DNA of 40,711 nt, taken from positions 35,001 through 75,711 of the forward strand of contig JABFUD020000313.1 of NCBI GenBank assembly GCA_014529385.2, in the 5' to 3' direction. The stretch comes from Adiantum capillus-veneris. Its lineage: Eukaryota > Streptophyta > Polypodiopsida > Polypodiales > Pteridaceae. Numbering within the stretch: position 1 is the first letter of the stretch; every line of letters begins with the position of its first letter. Made by a program: the position numbers and the translations under genes. Shown here in pieces: positions 1-10,757 of the stretch. The notes below the pieces were generated by a model. That model ran no database searches and was not told where the DNA came from. It was given only the letters and a program-made list of their open reading frames with translations.

Positions 1-1780
1 TGCATGGCTTCTCCTTATGGTTGGTTTTCACAAGCATAACCTTTGTTTTGGATTCATTTACAATCAGCCCACTATGCAAGCAAAAGTTCTCAAGGACAAC
101 CATAAGCTTTTGTGCATCTTCTAAAGTGTGTGCTAGAAGCACTACATCATCCGCATACAACAAAAGCATGATTACCGCATTGCAAATAGTGACCTCTTCA
201 ATGCCGCCTTCTTGCATAAAGTCAAGTACCATTTGTTCCAATTGATCGATGCATAGACCAAAGAGAGTTGGTGACAATGGACATCCTTGTTTAACCCCAA
301 TAGTGCTTACATAAATTTTTGAAATTTCTCTTCCCATGCGCAATTGACAAATCACCTTCTCATAGATTCGAGAAACCGCAAGCATAAACTCACTTGGCAC
401 TTGGAGTTCTTCCATCCTTCTCCACAAATTGTTACGTGGAATCATATCAAAGGCTTTCTTAAAGTCCACAAAACAACAATACAATCGCTTGCCTTTCAAC
501 CAACTTTCCTCCATGAGAACACGAAGAGTGACAAGATGATCAATGGTGCTATGGCATCGACGAAAACCCGCTTGTCTCTTTGCACGGTTGTCATTCTCTT
601 CAGCCCAATCACTCAATTTCATCTCCATTATGCACCCAAACAACTTTTCCATAAGAGACTCAATCATTATAGTCCGGTAGTTGCTTACATTCTTTACATC
701 CCCTCTTTTATGCAAAGGCTTAACCCCATTAGTACTCCAATCATAAGGCATACCATGTTGAAGTGCAAGGTTGAACATATCACACATCCACTCATGGGTA
801 AAATCTCCCGTCCATTTGATCATCTCCGGCTTGATACCTTGAAGATCTCCCGCTTTGCGAGTGGCCAACTTTTCAAGCCTACCGCATACATCCTCAATAG
901 TAAAAAAAGACGGCATACATGGGAGTGAACCATAAAATGGAATTTTTTCAGTATTTTCTTGCTCATATAATTGCCTACAATGTGTGTACATATCCACTAG
1001 ACTCAAGTTACCAAAATTCTCAACCCGCTTGCCTCTCAAGTTTCTCCAAAATCTTCCACATGCATGTGCCTTTTCTTGGACTGGAAATTCTTGTTGCTTT
1101 ACTTCCCATCTTCTTCTCTTCTTTTGAATCAATGCCTTGTATGTATGCAAATGACTTCGATAGTTGTCTTTGTCCATAGTTGCATCAAGCTTTATCAAGG
1201 ACTTTCGAGTATCTTGACATTCTTTATCAAACCACCTTTTGCGTGATCTATTTTTGTTGATACCATGGAGATGCTTTATGGCAAAGCATTCTTCCGCACA
1301 AGAACAAATAGCTTTCTTGAAAGCTTCCCATTTAGTTTCCAATGGTGCATCACATTGAAGCTTTGTCATCCATAATTTTTGCTCAACCATTTCAATGTAC
1401 GTTGGTGCCCGTTTGAAATCCATACATAGTGATAACTTCTCTTTCCTTTGGCTGCGATTATCATGCTTAGTTGCTTCTCCACATAAAAGGTCAATACATA
1501 ACATGCGACGGTCGGATTCCGGGGTCCATTGACCAAACATAAAACTCTTTATGCGATACGTGATGGCTTCAGAGAGTAGCATATAGTCAATCACACTATC
1601 CCCATTATGTCTCCTACATGTAAATCCATTGGTTCCACTCCACAAAGATACACCATTGGCAATGAGAGAGAGAGAGGTGGTGCATGCTCTAGTTGGCTCG
1701 CCCTTAGCCCGTTGCTCCACAAGAAATTTAAAATTTGAGATTTGAAACTTGATTGCAACTTTGCGTGGTAATTTTATTCA
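1..1780 (-). mobile_element. 5'-truncated LINE (non-LTR retrotransposon), open endonuclease/RT frame
   Basis: Read on the minus strand, one frame is open from just after a TGA at 1778-1780 to the window edge, about 590 codons. It begins inside the endonuclease domain (GTNGFTCRRHNGDSVIDY, then a SDRRMLCIDL-type end), passes a linker rich in basic residues, and enters a reverse transcriptase with WSTNGVKPLHKRGD, CCFVDFKKAFD, GVKQGCPLSPTLF and the catalytic LLYADDVVLL. LINE ORF2 proteins copy their RNA at a nicked target site. The N-terminal half of the endonuclease is missing at the high-coordinate end, the usual 5' truncation of LINE insertions; the 3' end lies outside the window. The absence of stops and the intact YADD suggest a young copy. 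Plus-strand ORFs over this region are shadows. Confidence 0.93.
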
Positions 1781-2209
1781 AGTGAAATACTCTAGTCAAG
1801 CCAGTATTAGGCGCCCCCAAGTGTGCAAAGCAGGACTATTTATGGGAATCTGTGGAGATGCGGTCTGATTTACCTAGATTTACACAAGCTAATGGAAAAG
1901 AAAACAGCGCGTGTCATGCAACGCCTGGCTGAGTGGGACGCGTTGTAGGAAGGTGCTAGCAAGACACGGCGGGGAAAAGGAGGCAGCGATTTATTTGAAG
2001 TCCATCTACTTGCTACGTGTGTGTATGGGAGTTTTCTTGACGAATACGAGCCGCATTTTGATGTAAGTGTGCTGTATTCTTCTGTTGGTCCATTGGTCTG
2101 CAAGTTTTTTGTCGTGGATTGTTATGTTGCTATTCTTGAGTGTATCAGCTCATTGTTGCACTATGCATTTAGCTATAGGAAGTGTGTCCATTATTGATCG
2201 ATTGTTCTG
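1781..2209. other. Intergenic, no gene seen
   Basis: This stretch follows the truncated LINE end. I see no coding signature, RNA gene or strong repeat in it. The short reading frames here have no recognisable motif. Confidence 0.5.
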
Positions 2210-2975
2210 TTGTTGCTCATGAGTGTATCAACTCAATGTTGCAGTGTGCATTTAGGTATAGCAGGTTATGATAGTTTAGAAACAATGATCCGACTGAAGT
2301 CTGAAGCGCGAGGCAAAGGGAAACGAGACGGCGGCATTGTTGCAGAAATGGAAAAAACAAGTAATACAGAAGGTTGCAATGCAGGCTCATCAAAAGCAAG
2401 GAAGCCAGAGGCCAGAGTGATGGAAGTTAGTGTTACTATGTCTCAGGGGTGCTGATGATGTAGAGATAGGCCTGCTGGGCTGCATGAAGTTGTTTCTTGA
2501 AAGGGAGACGCTAGATGGGTTGTGCGCATTGGAAAGAGGAGGAGCGCTTTTGCATCTTCATTTGCAAATGGTTGTCTGGCTTTGGGCAACATCATTGATT
2601 GTTGTGAACAAGAAGAAAATAAAAGCATACTTGGGTTGGGCTAAGTCGACGCCTCGCAGGGGGAATGGTTTTGTGTCGTGGGTTGAAACAACACAAGATG
2701 CACACATTCAAAGGCATGGTAGGATATTGTTTGAAAGACTAGGATGAATCGTATTTTCAAAAAGTAGTGCTGATGTCAATACCGGCGTAGAGCTATATAG
2801 CTTGTATGGAGCTGATGAATTGAAGAATAGGGTCTGCTTGACACCCACGAACATCTTTGATAGGGCATTGATGTATTGGAAATTCAAGTTGAGACACCCA
2901 GCAAGCAATGACTTTCTGTCCACGTTGCATATAATGGTCAAAACTGGAAAGTACTATCTATCATCGTCCTGAATA
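2210..2975 (+). pseudogene. Coding-like relic of unknown family
   Basis: I do not recognise this protein. From about 2430 one frame runs to 2973 with a single interruption, a TGA at 2745-2747 directly after FERLG. The translation on either side looks like ordinary soluble protein (AYLGWAKSTPRRGNGFVSW before the stop, RALMYWKFKLRHPASNDFL after it), with no low complexity. Just upstream, another frame (2210-2455) encodes a basic, Lys/Glu-rich stretch that may belong to the same gene with a frameshift near 2440. After 2975 another frame continues with RRMHPGKIRALWRCMIY to about 3160. One TGA in an otherwise open frame suggests a young pseudogene or a missed intron. A decayed transposon ORF is the main alternative. 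Confidence 0.4.
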
Positions 2976-3397
2976 ACTCCGCATCAGGGTCGCAGAATGC
3001 ACCCAGGGAAGATCAGAGCACTCTGGAGGTGCATGATATATCCATCCACAACAACGTACCAAGATATTGTCAACATTTTTGTTAATGATGATGTCTATGG
3101 AAACACACGGTCTCGTGCAGAATGGTTCCAATCTTGCTGGCAAGAGAGAGAGGTATGCTAGTCAAAGTTCGCGGAGAACAATTTCTGTATTGAATTTTTA
3201 ACCGCGACAACTGTGTTTTCTAGTGCACCAATACCCGTTGTTGACGGTCGTGATTCCGATTTTGGCATAAGAGATGCAAAAATAGGAGATGATTTCATTC
3301 CGCTTGTGCATCGTGTTGATGTGACAACAGTTGCTTAGTGTGGTGTGTTTGTTGCCAATGATTTTATTGTTTTTTATTATGGTCCAAAAATATACAA

Positions 3398-3795
3398 GTG
3401 ATAATAAGTTCTGATGTTTACATTGTGAAAATGGATGAGGAGGATGAAAACCAGATGCTCAGATTGACTGACACACAACTAGATGACTCTTTTGGTGTGA
3501 TAGAAGACCCACGAATCGACAGGATAGAAGACATGCTGGCTGCAATTTTCAAAGAGTTGATTGGAGATGAAACCAAAATGACCATCCGCTTTGATTGGAA
3601 CTTATTGAAGCTATACATACTTCAAAAGATGCAATCGATAATTATGCAATCAATGTTGTTGATATACAAGTGACAAAGTTGGAAGAGCAAATCTCCTCAT
3701 TGCAAAAAGAATTGATAGCTTTCAAAGCTCAAGTCAATAGACTTAATGCCATACTCTGTACGTTTTCAAACATCCTAAATAGGAGCAGCACCTAA
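3398..3795 (+). pseudogene. Coding-like relic with coiled coil, unknown family
   Basis: An acidic segment (MDEEDENQMLRLTDTQLDD) leads into an amphipathic stretch around IEDMLAAIFKELIGDE in one frame. Near 3597 the reading continues in another frame with ELIEAIHTSKDAIDNYAINV and a leucine/isoleucine heptad pattern (VTKLEEQISSLQKELIAFKA), ending at 3793. The two halves fit one protein broken by a frameshift or a small intron, with a C-terminal coiled coil. It may be the 3' end of the relic at 2210-3160, since both lie on the plus strand and no other gene separates them. No family was recognised. Confidence 0.35.
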
Positions 3796-3799
3796 TCGT

Positions 3800-4406
3800 A
3801 CCTATCGATACTCTAAATGCAGCTACTGTCTCCAAAAACATGTTTTGGTTTGTGCAGGTGTAGAAAACCGTGTACAGACAACCACTCTGATGATATTTCA
3901 GTCACAATGGTTGTACAGAATACTATGTTGATATCCAACGAAACAGCAGGACAGTGCCACGAGGAACTGGGCAGACCATCGTTGCGTTCTTTTCTTTTTT
4001 CCCGCGATGGGAAAGCGTTCTAAGCGCATGTGGCTGATGTGGACTACATGCGTGTCAGTGATTTGCGTTGCCTTTTGAAGCAATTTGTAGAGCTTAGCAA
4101 CAGAATTCTATAGATTCGGGTTAATAAGGACGCGTAGACCCAATATGTCCCTACGATCATTTTGGCAAGTCTTTTGGCTCACAGATTTTTACAAAAAGTC
4201 TTGGTTTTGAAAAATATGATCTTTGTAAAACTATTCGGAGTTTAAACTTCAAAAATAATGTCCATTTCCCTTGCATATGTAGCTTAGTATTTACTCATTT
4301 TGCTAAATATTACAGCTTTTACTTGCCTTGATATGCAATTGAATATCTCTTGTTATTACAATGATCGCTTATCTATTAGATATTTCTATTGGTCCTAGTG
4401 CCTACC
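3800..4406. other. Intergenic, AT-rich, no gene seen
   Basis: There is no coding signature. Short frames at 3817-4083 lack motifs and are probably chance. Confidence 0.45.
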
Positions 4407-4990
4407 ACTACAACATAAGATGATCTTAGCGGTGTCCCAAATGCTGCTATTATAAAGTAAGGAAAAAAGGGAAGCAATGACGGGTGCCGCTACGAGCATT
4501 GGTATGGTTTTACGCCATTGTTTTGGCATTGCCCGTCGGTACTTGCGACGACAAAGAAATCCAATGACACCTAGTTACTAGCAACATTTTGAAACATCTT
4601 TATTGTTTACCCTTCTAAAAAAACACAAACGTCGCAATTTCCAGTGCTTAAATCGTTGGTATGAGCGGCGTGCGCAAGAAAATAAAAGCGCCTCTATTAG
4701 CGACGTTTGCAAGGAACGGCGTTTGTAGGGAAATATGGGTGCCTTTGTTAGCGGCATTTGCAGAGTTTGAAAAAAAAAAGGTAAGCAGACACCCAGCATA
4801 CAAAAAACCCAAAATAATCAAACATAACCATAACCACAACGAGCTCTCAAAATGAGCTATGACAAGTAGACTTTCACATTGCTTCTCTCGTACCAAAATT
4901 ACAAAGAGTAACATTTTACAAACTTGACATTGTTTCAACAGAAAAGACTACAACATCATAAATAAGCGGCACACAAAAGAAGTACAGCTG
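4407..4990. mobile_element. Candidate non-autonomous CACTA-like element (boundaries unproven)
   Basis: A CACTACAACATAAG sequence at about 4407 resembles CACTA-type termini. It is followed by many short related motifs in both orientations (TTAGCGACGTTTGC, TTAGCGGCATTTGC, CAAACGTCGCAA), which is how CACTA subterminal repeat regions look. A related ACTACAACATCATAAATAAG occurs near 4948, but in direct rather than inverted orientation, so I could not define the other end or a target duplication. The small ORF at 4661-4855 reads through two tandem copies of the repeat and is not a credible gene. Confidence 0.3.
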
Positions 4991-5277
4991 TCATATATCT
5001 GACCAATAAGTACAGCATGTATGTCTGTGATCATGTTGATCTTAATGGTGCTAAATATTTATGACAACGTTAAGCTACATTGAGCAACTATCAGATGCTA
5101 GCTCACTCTTGTGACGGTGACCCCTGACGTCTCTTGCCACTTCTTGGTGTTAGTGGGTAAGTAATCGCCGTCCTCCTCATTGTCAGGCAACTGTTCCTCG
5201 AGGTCTGGATACTCGCCTGTCTGCGAGAGAAGAGGTACAAAAGAATCGTACATAATTAATGAACTACACAAACAAAA

Positions 5278-5335
5278 AGTTTAATCACATCATCTTCCTA
5301 TGTCAAAAAATTTAATCACATCATCTTCCTATGTC
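5278..5335. repeat. 31-bp tandem duplication
   Basis: The motif TTTAATCACATCATCTTCCT with its flank is present twice in direct succession. The copies are nearly identical, so the duplication is recent. Confidence 0.85.
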
Positions 5336-5377
5336 TGTTTTGGAGTCCAACTTACCTACTGTCTCTAAATTGTCTTA

Positions 5378-5666
5378 GGCTATGGTCACGCGAGGCTTAG
5401 TTTTCAGTAGGCTGAGCTGGCAACCACTGACGCGAATCAGCTTTTTGCAGGAGTGAACCGGTTTCGTAGGCTAATTATGCCTTTTTCTGCATAGTTGGAA
5501 AACTAAGCCCATCTCTTGCCGATCAGCCCTTTGTTTCTCTCTCCTCGCTGCATCCTCACACTCTCTCTCACTACATGCATTTGCCCGTCGTCTTCTGACC
5601 TGCCGTGCCTGCCATCGTCAGGGTTGTCGAGGCTTACAGATAACTAAGCCTCGCGTGACCATGCCC
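5378..5666. mobile_element. Tourist-like MITE (PIF/Harbinger type)
   Basis: The ends are 25-bp terminal inverted repeats sharing the core ATGGTCACGCGAGGCTTAG and matching at 23 of 25 positions (left GGCT..., right GGGC... when reverse-complemented). The 289-bp element is flanked on both sides by TTA (5375-5377 and 5667-5669), the target duplication expected of PIF/Harbinger elements. GG-starting termini also fit that superfamily. There is no coding capacity, so it depends on a transposase encoded elsewhere. The short TIR difference suggests moderate age. Confidence 0.88.
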
Positions 5667-5699
5667 TTATTTAACTTATTTACGTATTTACGGCCCTGT

Positions 5700-6616
5700 A
5701 AGTATCTTAGAGGTCCCCCACACACAGGGGGGTAATTTGTTATTTGAACGAAATTACACCTTCCAGCTCACGTCCACACATGATCGAAAAAGTAATTCGT
5801 TATTTGAGTGGGGGGTAAGGCAACTGCACCTCAAAGAGGTGTAGTTAGCCCCAGCCTGGCACGTTATGTGAAATAATGTGCTTTGGAATTCTCCAACGTC
5901 ACTTCGCTTTGCCTTGAAATATTGAATAAGGGTTGTATATTGTTTTATTTAAAGGCATGGAAAACTTTTGCAAGGTGAAAATGTTTATTTTAAAAGTGAA
6001 CATCCATCACTTGACCTTTTCAAGGTCCACATCCCTTCAACTTTATCTACGTGTGAGTGTGAGTAAGAATTGGTTATGGAGGAAATCGATTTTTGTGTGA
6101 AGTTGAGGGGGTAACTTGAAAACTGCTGACCCCCTCTCGTGTGGGGGGGGGGGGGGGGGGGGGCCTTATATAGCTTATCTAACTTATCAAACTGCATCAA
6201 TACTCTCATTGTAAGTATAATGCTCTGCTTGCATCAAATCAAAAATAGTGGAGAAGAGTTTTGCAAGTATTCACCTACAACAGACCATGAACAATAACCG
6301 AGTGAGCTGGACGCTGCTGACCCAGTCGCATAGAAAAGCCCAACGTTGTAGTCTGTAATGCCCTCATCCAATCCCCGCAGTAGAAGCTTGCCCATCCTTG
6401 AACAAGAGATGCTGATGTAAGCTCTCGTATCCCTCACTAATTACCATCGTGAGATCAGCGCGAGCTTCTGCAGAGGTCGAGGTAGGCAGTCACATACCTT
6501 CCTAGCTAGAGTTGAAGATAGGAGACAACACATAGCCTAGGATCGATCACATGAAGTTTTAGACAGCTTCCCTTTTGGGAAAGGGGTCCTCTTTCCCTGG
6601 TTTTTCCCGAAGTGTT
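5700..6616. other. Intergenic, no gene seen
   Basis: A degenerate repeat of TAATT(T/C)GTTATTTGA occurs twice (about 5730 and 5790) next to runs of G. A 21-base poly-G lies at 6143-6163. No coding frame shows recognisable motifs. Assembly of the poly-G run may be unreliable. Confidence 0.5.
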
Positions 6617-6695
6617 CAACATCATGAGGTTCTGTAGGTAAGGCACCTAGCTAGGTAGGTGCGCAGTGCCTCACCTGCAGAAGCTTATGATGTTG
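6617..6695. repeat. Inverted repeat able to form a long hairpin
   Basis: Arms 6617-6646 and 6666-6695 are complementary over 30 positions, with 26 Watson-Crick pairs, two G:U wobbles and two mismatches, around a 19-nt loop. It lies about 300 bp upstream of the TIR-domain exon. It could be a small-RNA precursor, a regulatory stem-loop, or a tiny foldback transposon. No target duplication was seen. Confidence 0.75.
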
Positions 6696-7000
6696 TCGTA
6701 ATTCACACTGTATCTGTCTAAAGCTTCTTGTGCGCGAGTACTAGAGATCCTTACTGTTGTCTCCAAGTACTACTGCACTCGCTGAGGTATAATGTACGGC
6801 CAGCTAGAGGCACCTTCCTTCTCATGGGGGACGCTCGTGCCCCCTGCTAGCCGGAACTTATATAGCACTTGATGCCCTGTGAAAAAATCCGACGCAATGA
6901 ATTCACACCCAGATTCGTCATTTGAATCTCTTATATACGACGAGAATCTGAAGGCACTAAGGATCTCTGATCCATTAGTAATAGTACTGTGTGTTTGCAG

Positions 7001-7586
7001 GTCTGATAACGTACCAGCCATTTTTCTGACTCATTCCGGGAAGCAGAAGCCTTTTGTGGAGAGTCTCTACAGTGCTCTGCGGAGGGTTAACCATAAAGCC
7101 TTTTTTGACCAGCACTCTTTACCCAAAGGCTCTACCTTCCCTCAGTGCATCAAGACAGCTGCACTGGGCTGTGAGCTTGGCGTAGTGGTACTATCAGAGG
7201 ACTTTCTCACCTCCAAATGGCCAATGATTGAGTTGGAGATCCTGGTTCTGCAGAGGGGCCCCAAGGCCAAGCTGCTCCCCCTGTTCTACAAGCTCGGGCC
7301 TGCTGATCTCAAATCCCCGGCGAACCTCGCCCAGTGGCAGCAGGTGTGGGAGGAGAAGGTCGGTGCTTCGAATCTACATCAGCGTCAAGTGGAGAGAAGC
7401 TTTGAGGAAACTCGATGCTTTCAATGGCGAGGAATTTACCCAGGGCACTAGCGAAACTGCATATATTAATAGAGTGGTGCGGAGTCTATGCAAGGTGGTG
7501 CCAAGCCCCCTTCTTCAGGATCTCTCCCAAATTCAAGGGCTTCACCGTCTATACACAAGGAGCTTTAGACCAATTGTCGCCTAGTA
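7001..7586 (+). pseudogene. TIR-domain (TNL-type) resistance gene fragment, frameshifted
   Basis: The translation begins after a good 3' splice site (GTGTTTGCAG at 6991-7000) and matches a plant TIR domain: IFLTHSGKQKPFVESLYSAL (strand A, helix A), FFDQHSLPKGSTFPQCIKTA (BB-loop region), VVVLSEDFLTSKWPMIEL. The SxWxxxEL motif holds the Glu that is catalytic in plant TIR NADases. At about 7380-7392 the frame shifts by one, and the domain continues in another frame as REALRKLDAFNGEEF and AYINRVVRSLCKVVPSPLL, ending at 7582. The bryophyte/fern style (SHSG-like start, SLPKG) supports a non-seed plant. No NB-ARC domain follows, because a LINE begins at 7950. I call it a pseudogene; a sequencing indel or unusual intron is the alternative. 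An upstream exon was not identified with confidence. Confidence 0.85.
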
Positions 7587-7589
7587 AAT

Positions 7590-7860
7590 ATCATCCGATT
7601 TTATTGTTTTGCTAGATTGAACTAGCAAATATAGCAGATGCAACTAGCAAAAGTGAGGCCTTGCTATGTAGTTGCTAGATAGAACTAGTAAAATCATGCT
7701 TCCTACAAGATTGCTATATAGTAATCTAATGTTCTTGCTAGATAGATCTAGCAAAATGGAGTTTCTTTGTGGTGATTAGACATGGGGTGCAACATTTCCT
7801 ACATAGTAATAGTTGCTACACATTTGCTATCTAGTAATTTAGTGCAAGTAGATCGATGGA
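7590..7860. repeat. Degenerate array of TTGCTAGATnnnnCTAGCAAAA palindromes
   Basis: The imperfect palindrome TTTTGCTAG-(6 nt)-CTAGCAAAA recurs at about 7607, 7672 and 7735, with half-sites at 7640 and elsewhere. Similar CTAGTAAG/CTAGCAA pieces occur at 22225-22260, directly before the NLR relic. The repeats may be decayed ends of one transposon family associated with both resistance-gene fragments. Confidence 0.55.
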
Positions 7861-7906
7861 GATAAAAAATTTCATTTTCTATATAGAAAAATGTGTGAGT
7901 TAAATG

Positions 7907-7909
<3 letters not shown>

Positions 7910-7943
<34 letters not shown>
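7910..7943. repeat. (TC)n microsatellite
   Basis: A perfect TC run lies immediately upstream of the first recognisable LINE codons. Confidence 0.98.
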
Positions 7944-7945
<2 letters not shown>

Positions 7946-7949
7946 TTCC

Positions 7950-9980
7950 AACATCGAGTGGGTTCTCTTGTTTTCCTCATAGACATGGGTCCAACAGAGT
8001 GGATTATGTTTTGGAAGCCCAATTTCGTACACTCTATTCAAGACTTTACAATCAGGCCCATGCCTATTGGGGTAGCGATAGATCATGCTTTCCTCACCTT
8101 TATTGTCTCATTCCAATTCAGCACAGCTCGATTGGCATAGACACCTACACATACCCGATACACTTTTTCTTCAAAGAATGATTCTGTCTACATAGATGGT
8201 ATCTACAGACGCTTATGCACAGATGATCCGAGGAGACCTTTAGGTGGGGAGATCACTTATATATTGACAAAGACATAGAGGCACACCCACACATTGAGCC
8301 TGGGCAGCGACAATGTTCTGGGAGCACACTCCAAAATAGCTGGTATGATGAGGAGTGCAGAGAGATCTGAGTCTGCCTTCAAAGGGAGGTACTTCTAGAA
8401 GTCATTACTCATAGGCAGTCAAAGATTGTTGCTCGGCATTTGGTACGACGGAAGAAGAGGAAATTTCTAGCTCGATTAGAGCAGGATTTATGTCAGTTGT
8501 TTTTGAGCCAGGATTCAAGCGAGGCATGGCGACTCTTCCATGAGCACTCCCCCCCACCAGTCATCACTTCTACAGAGGTAGGGGTTCAATATGCATCATC
8601 TCTTTCTCGGGGTAGCCACCGATTCCAAATCCACTAGAGCCATGCCCACACATGTGCTTTCTTTACCGTCGAGATGGTAAAGAAAGCCATTGACAAGATG
8701 AAGACTAGGAGAGTATATGATCACCATGGCCTGGTAGAAGAGCATTTTATACATGCCAGAGATTTGCTTGCAGAGCTTCTAGAAATGATGTTCAACCATG
8801 CCATGTGCAAGGTCCTACCTGATACTTGGAGTTTGTCCATGACCGTACCTATTTTCAAGTCAGAGGACCCTATGGAGCCTAGGAACTATTATGATTGGGC
8901 ACACATTGGCACGATTGTACATATCCATCCTTGAGCAACAATTGAGTAGCTGGAAAGAGAGAGGGGATGTATGGGCAGCAGGATAGATGGGTTTCAGGAG
9001 AGGTTTCTCTACTCTTGATCATATTATGATACTCAAAGCCATTATTGAGGAGGGGAGATTACGTGGGAGACTTCTCTATTGTTGCTTTGTGGACTTCCAC
9101 AAAGCCTTCGATACAATGCCTAGAACTAGATTGATGCACATATTATAGGAGACGGGGTACCCAAAGAGTTGATTTGGGGGATCATGGCTCTATACAAGTC
9201 ACTAGTGGGGCATGTATGCACTCCAGAGGGGAATTTTTATTTGGTTCACTCCACTGTTGGGATGAAACAGGGTTGCCCGCTATCTCCTACACTATTTGAC
9301 ATGTATGTGGATGAGGTTGCTAACTACATTGAGAGGGATGGTGATAGAGGAGCACAAATGGGAGGGACATGGATCTCACTATTGCTATATGCTAATGATA
9401 TTGTGCTAATTTTGACTCCCCGAAGGGGATGCAACGTCGTCTAGATGCTTTATACACATTGGCCCACAATAGTGGATTGTCTGTTAACCTGAGAAAACCA
9501 AGGTTATGGTGTTCAACACCACACCACAGTGGGCCATGAGGTGTGCACCTACTTCTACATATAGCCAGAAGATGGTGGAGTATATAGATGCATACACCTA
9601 TCTTGGGATAGTCTTTAGTGGACCAACGTTTTCATTGAGGAGAGTAGCAGAGACTAGATTGACGAGAGCCTATGCAGATTTGGGAGAATTGGAGAAAATG
9701 TGTTCGTAGGTTCAATTTCAAGAACCTCGAACAAAGCAATGCCTTTTTGACACTCTAGTGGCTTCACCTATGCTCTATGGGGTTCAGACTTAGGGACTTG
9801 GCCCTTATTGGACCACCAGAGCAGATATGGTAGCACTGATGGATGGAGATGTATGGAGAGGCCTCTAGTCTCTATGATCTCTCAAATGATTCGGACTAAG
9901 GCCTCAATGCCACATGAGATTACTCGAGCTGAACTAGATACCAAAAGCACATTAATGCAGCCGGTACAAGGGTTTGTTCA
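7950..9980 (+). mobile_element. Degenerate LINE, endonuclease end plus reverse transcriptase
   Basis: The end of the endonuclease domain is readable as SSGFSCFPHRHGSNRVDYV near 7960 and an IDHAFLTFIVSF stretch. The linker includes a basic segment around 8440. RT blocks follow in several frames: MTVPIFKSEDPMEPRNYYDW (8840-8900), GFRRGFSTLDH, CCFVDFHKAFD (about 9085), GMKQGCPLSPTLFD (about 9260), and LLLYANDIVLI (about 9385), where the catalytic YADD has become YAND. Later, YLGIVFSGPTFSLRR and VASPMLYGVQT mark the RT C-terminus. Multiple stops and frameshifts and the lost catalytic Asp make it inactive. CCFVDF and KQGCPLSPTLF are shared with the LINE at 1-1780, so both come from related lineages. 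Confidence 0.88.
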
Positions 9981-10398
9981 CTAGCACTCAATGGGTTTTT
10001 CGGGACTACTTCCTTAACACTGTTTCAACTTTGTTTGTTGTACTAATTTGTATGGCTCTTGTTTGGTAAGCTTCAAGATTTGGCAGCTACCTTTTTGCAA
10101 TTTAGCACTTATGAAGCCTCTAAGTATGGCCTTGTGTACAATTCTAGGTTCCATTCACTAATAAGCTTAGCAAATGTGTGGTTATGCGCATAGCCCATTT
10201 CATTTTTTCAACTTGTAGAGGAATTAAAAGTAAGAAACAAACTCCTAAAACTAAAACATAAATTCAAATACCCCCAAAATTTTAGTCTCTATGATCTCTT
10301 GAATGATTCGGGCTAAGGTCTCACTGCCACATGAGATTACTTGAGATGAACTAGATACCAAAAAGCACATAAATGCAGCCAGTACAAGGGTTTGTTTA
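9870..10398. repeat. Direct repeat of about 110 bp from the LINE 3' region
   Basis: The segment at 9870-9976 (starting TCTCTATGATCTCTCAAATG) recurs with about 90% identity at 10287-10395. The spacer is AT-rich and non-coding. A segmental duplication of the LINE tail is the simplest reading. Confidence 0.8.
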
Positions 10399-10431
10399 AT
10401 AGCACTCGAGTAAGAAAAAAACCAAAATATC

Positions 10432-10712
10432 CTCTAATTTGTGGAAATCCCAAATACTCCTGAACTTATAAAATAAATTTAAATACTTCCAAAATTTTGT
10501 CATAAATTCTTAAAATGCCCTTCAAAATCTTCAAATTTTCCAAAAAATCCCTAGTTATGAGATTGAATGTTTCCAAAGACTATTGTCTATCAATACAAGA
10601 TGCTAAAACTAGAGTTTGAGTTAGTTATGTAGGCTTAGGATTTAGCGTGGCAAATTATATCACGCTGCCAAGAAACTGCAGCTGCTCCCGCCACGCTCGA
10701 GCGACTGGAAAA

Positions 10713-10757
<45 letters not shown>

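Noticed and set aside
344-928. 194-codon plus-strand ORF as a gene
   Set aside because: It is antisense to the reverse transcriptase frame, which has all expected motifs on the minus strand.
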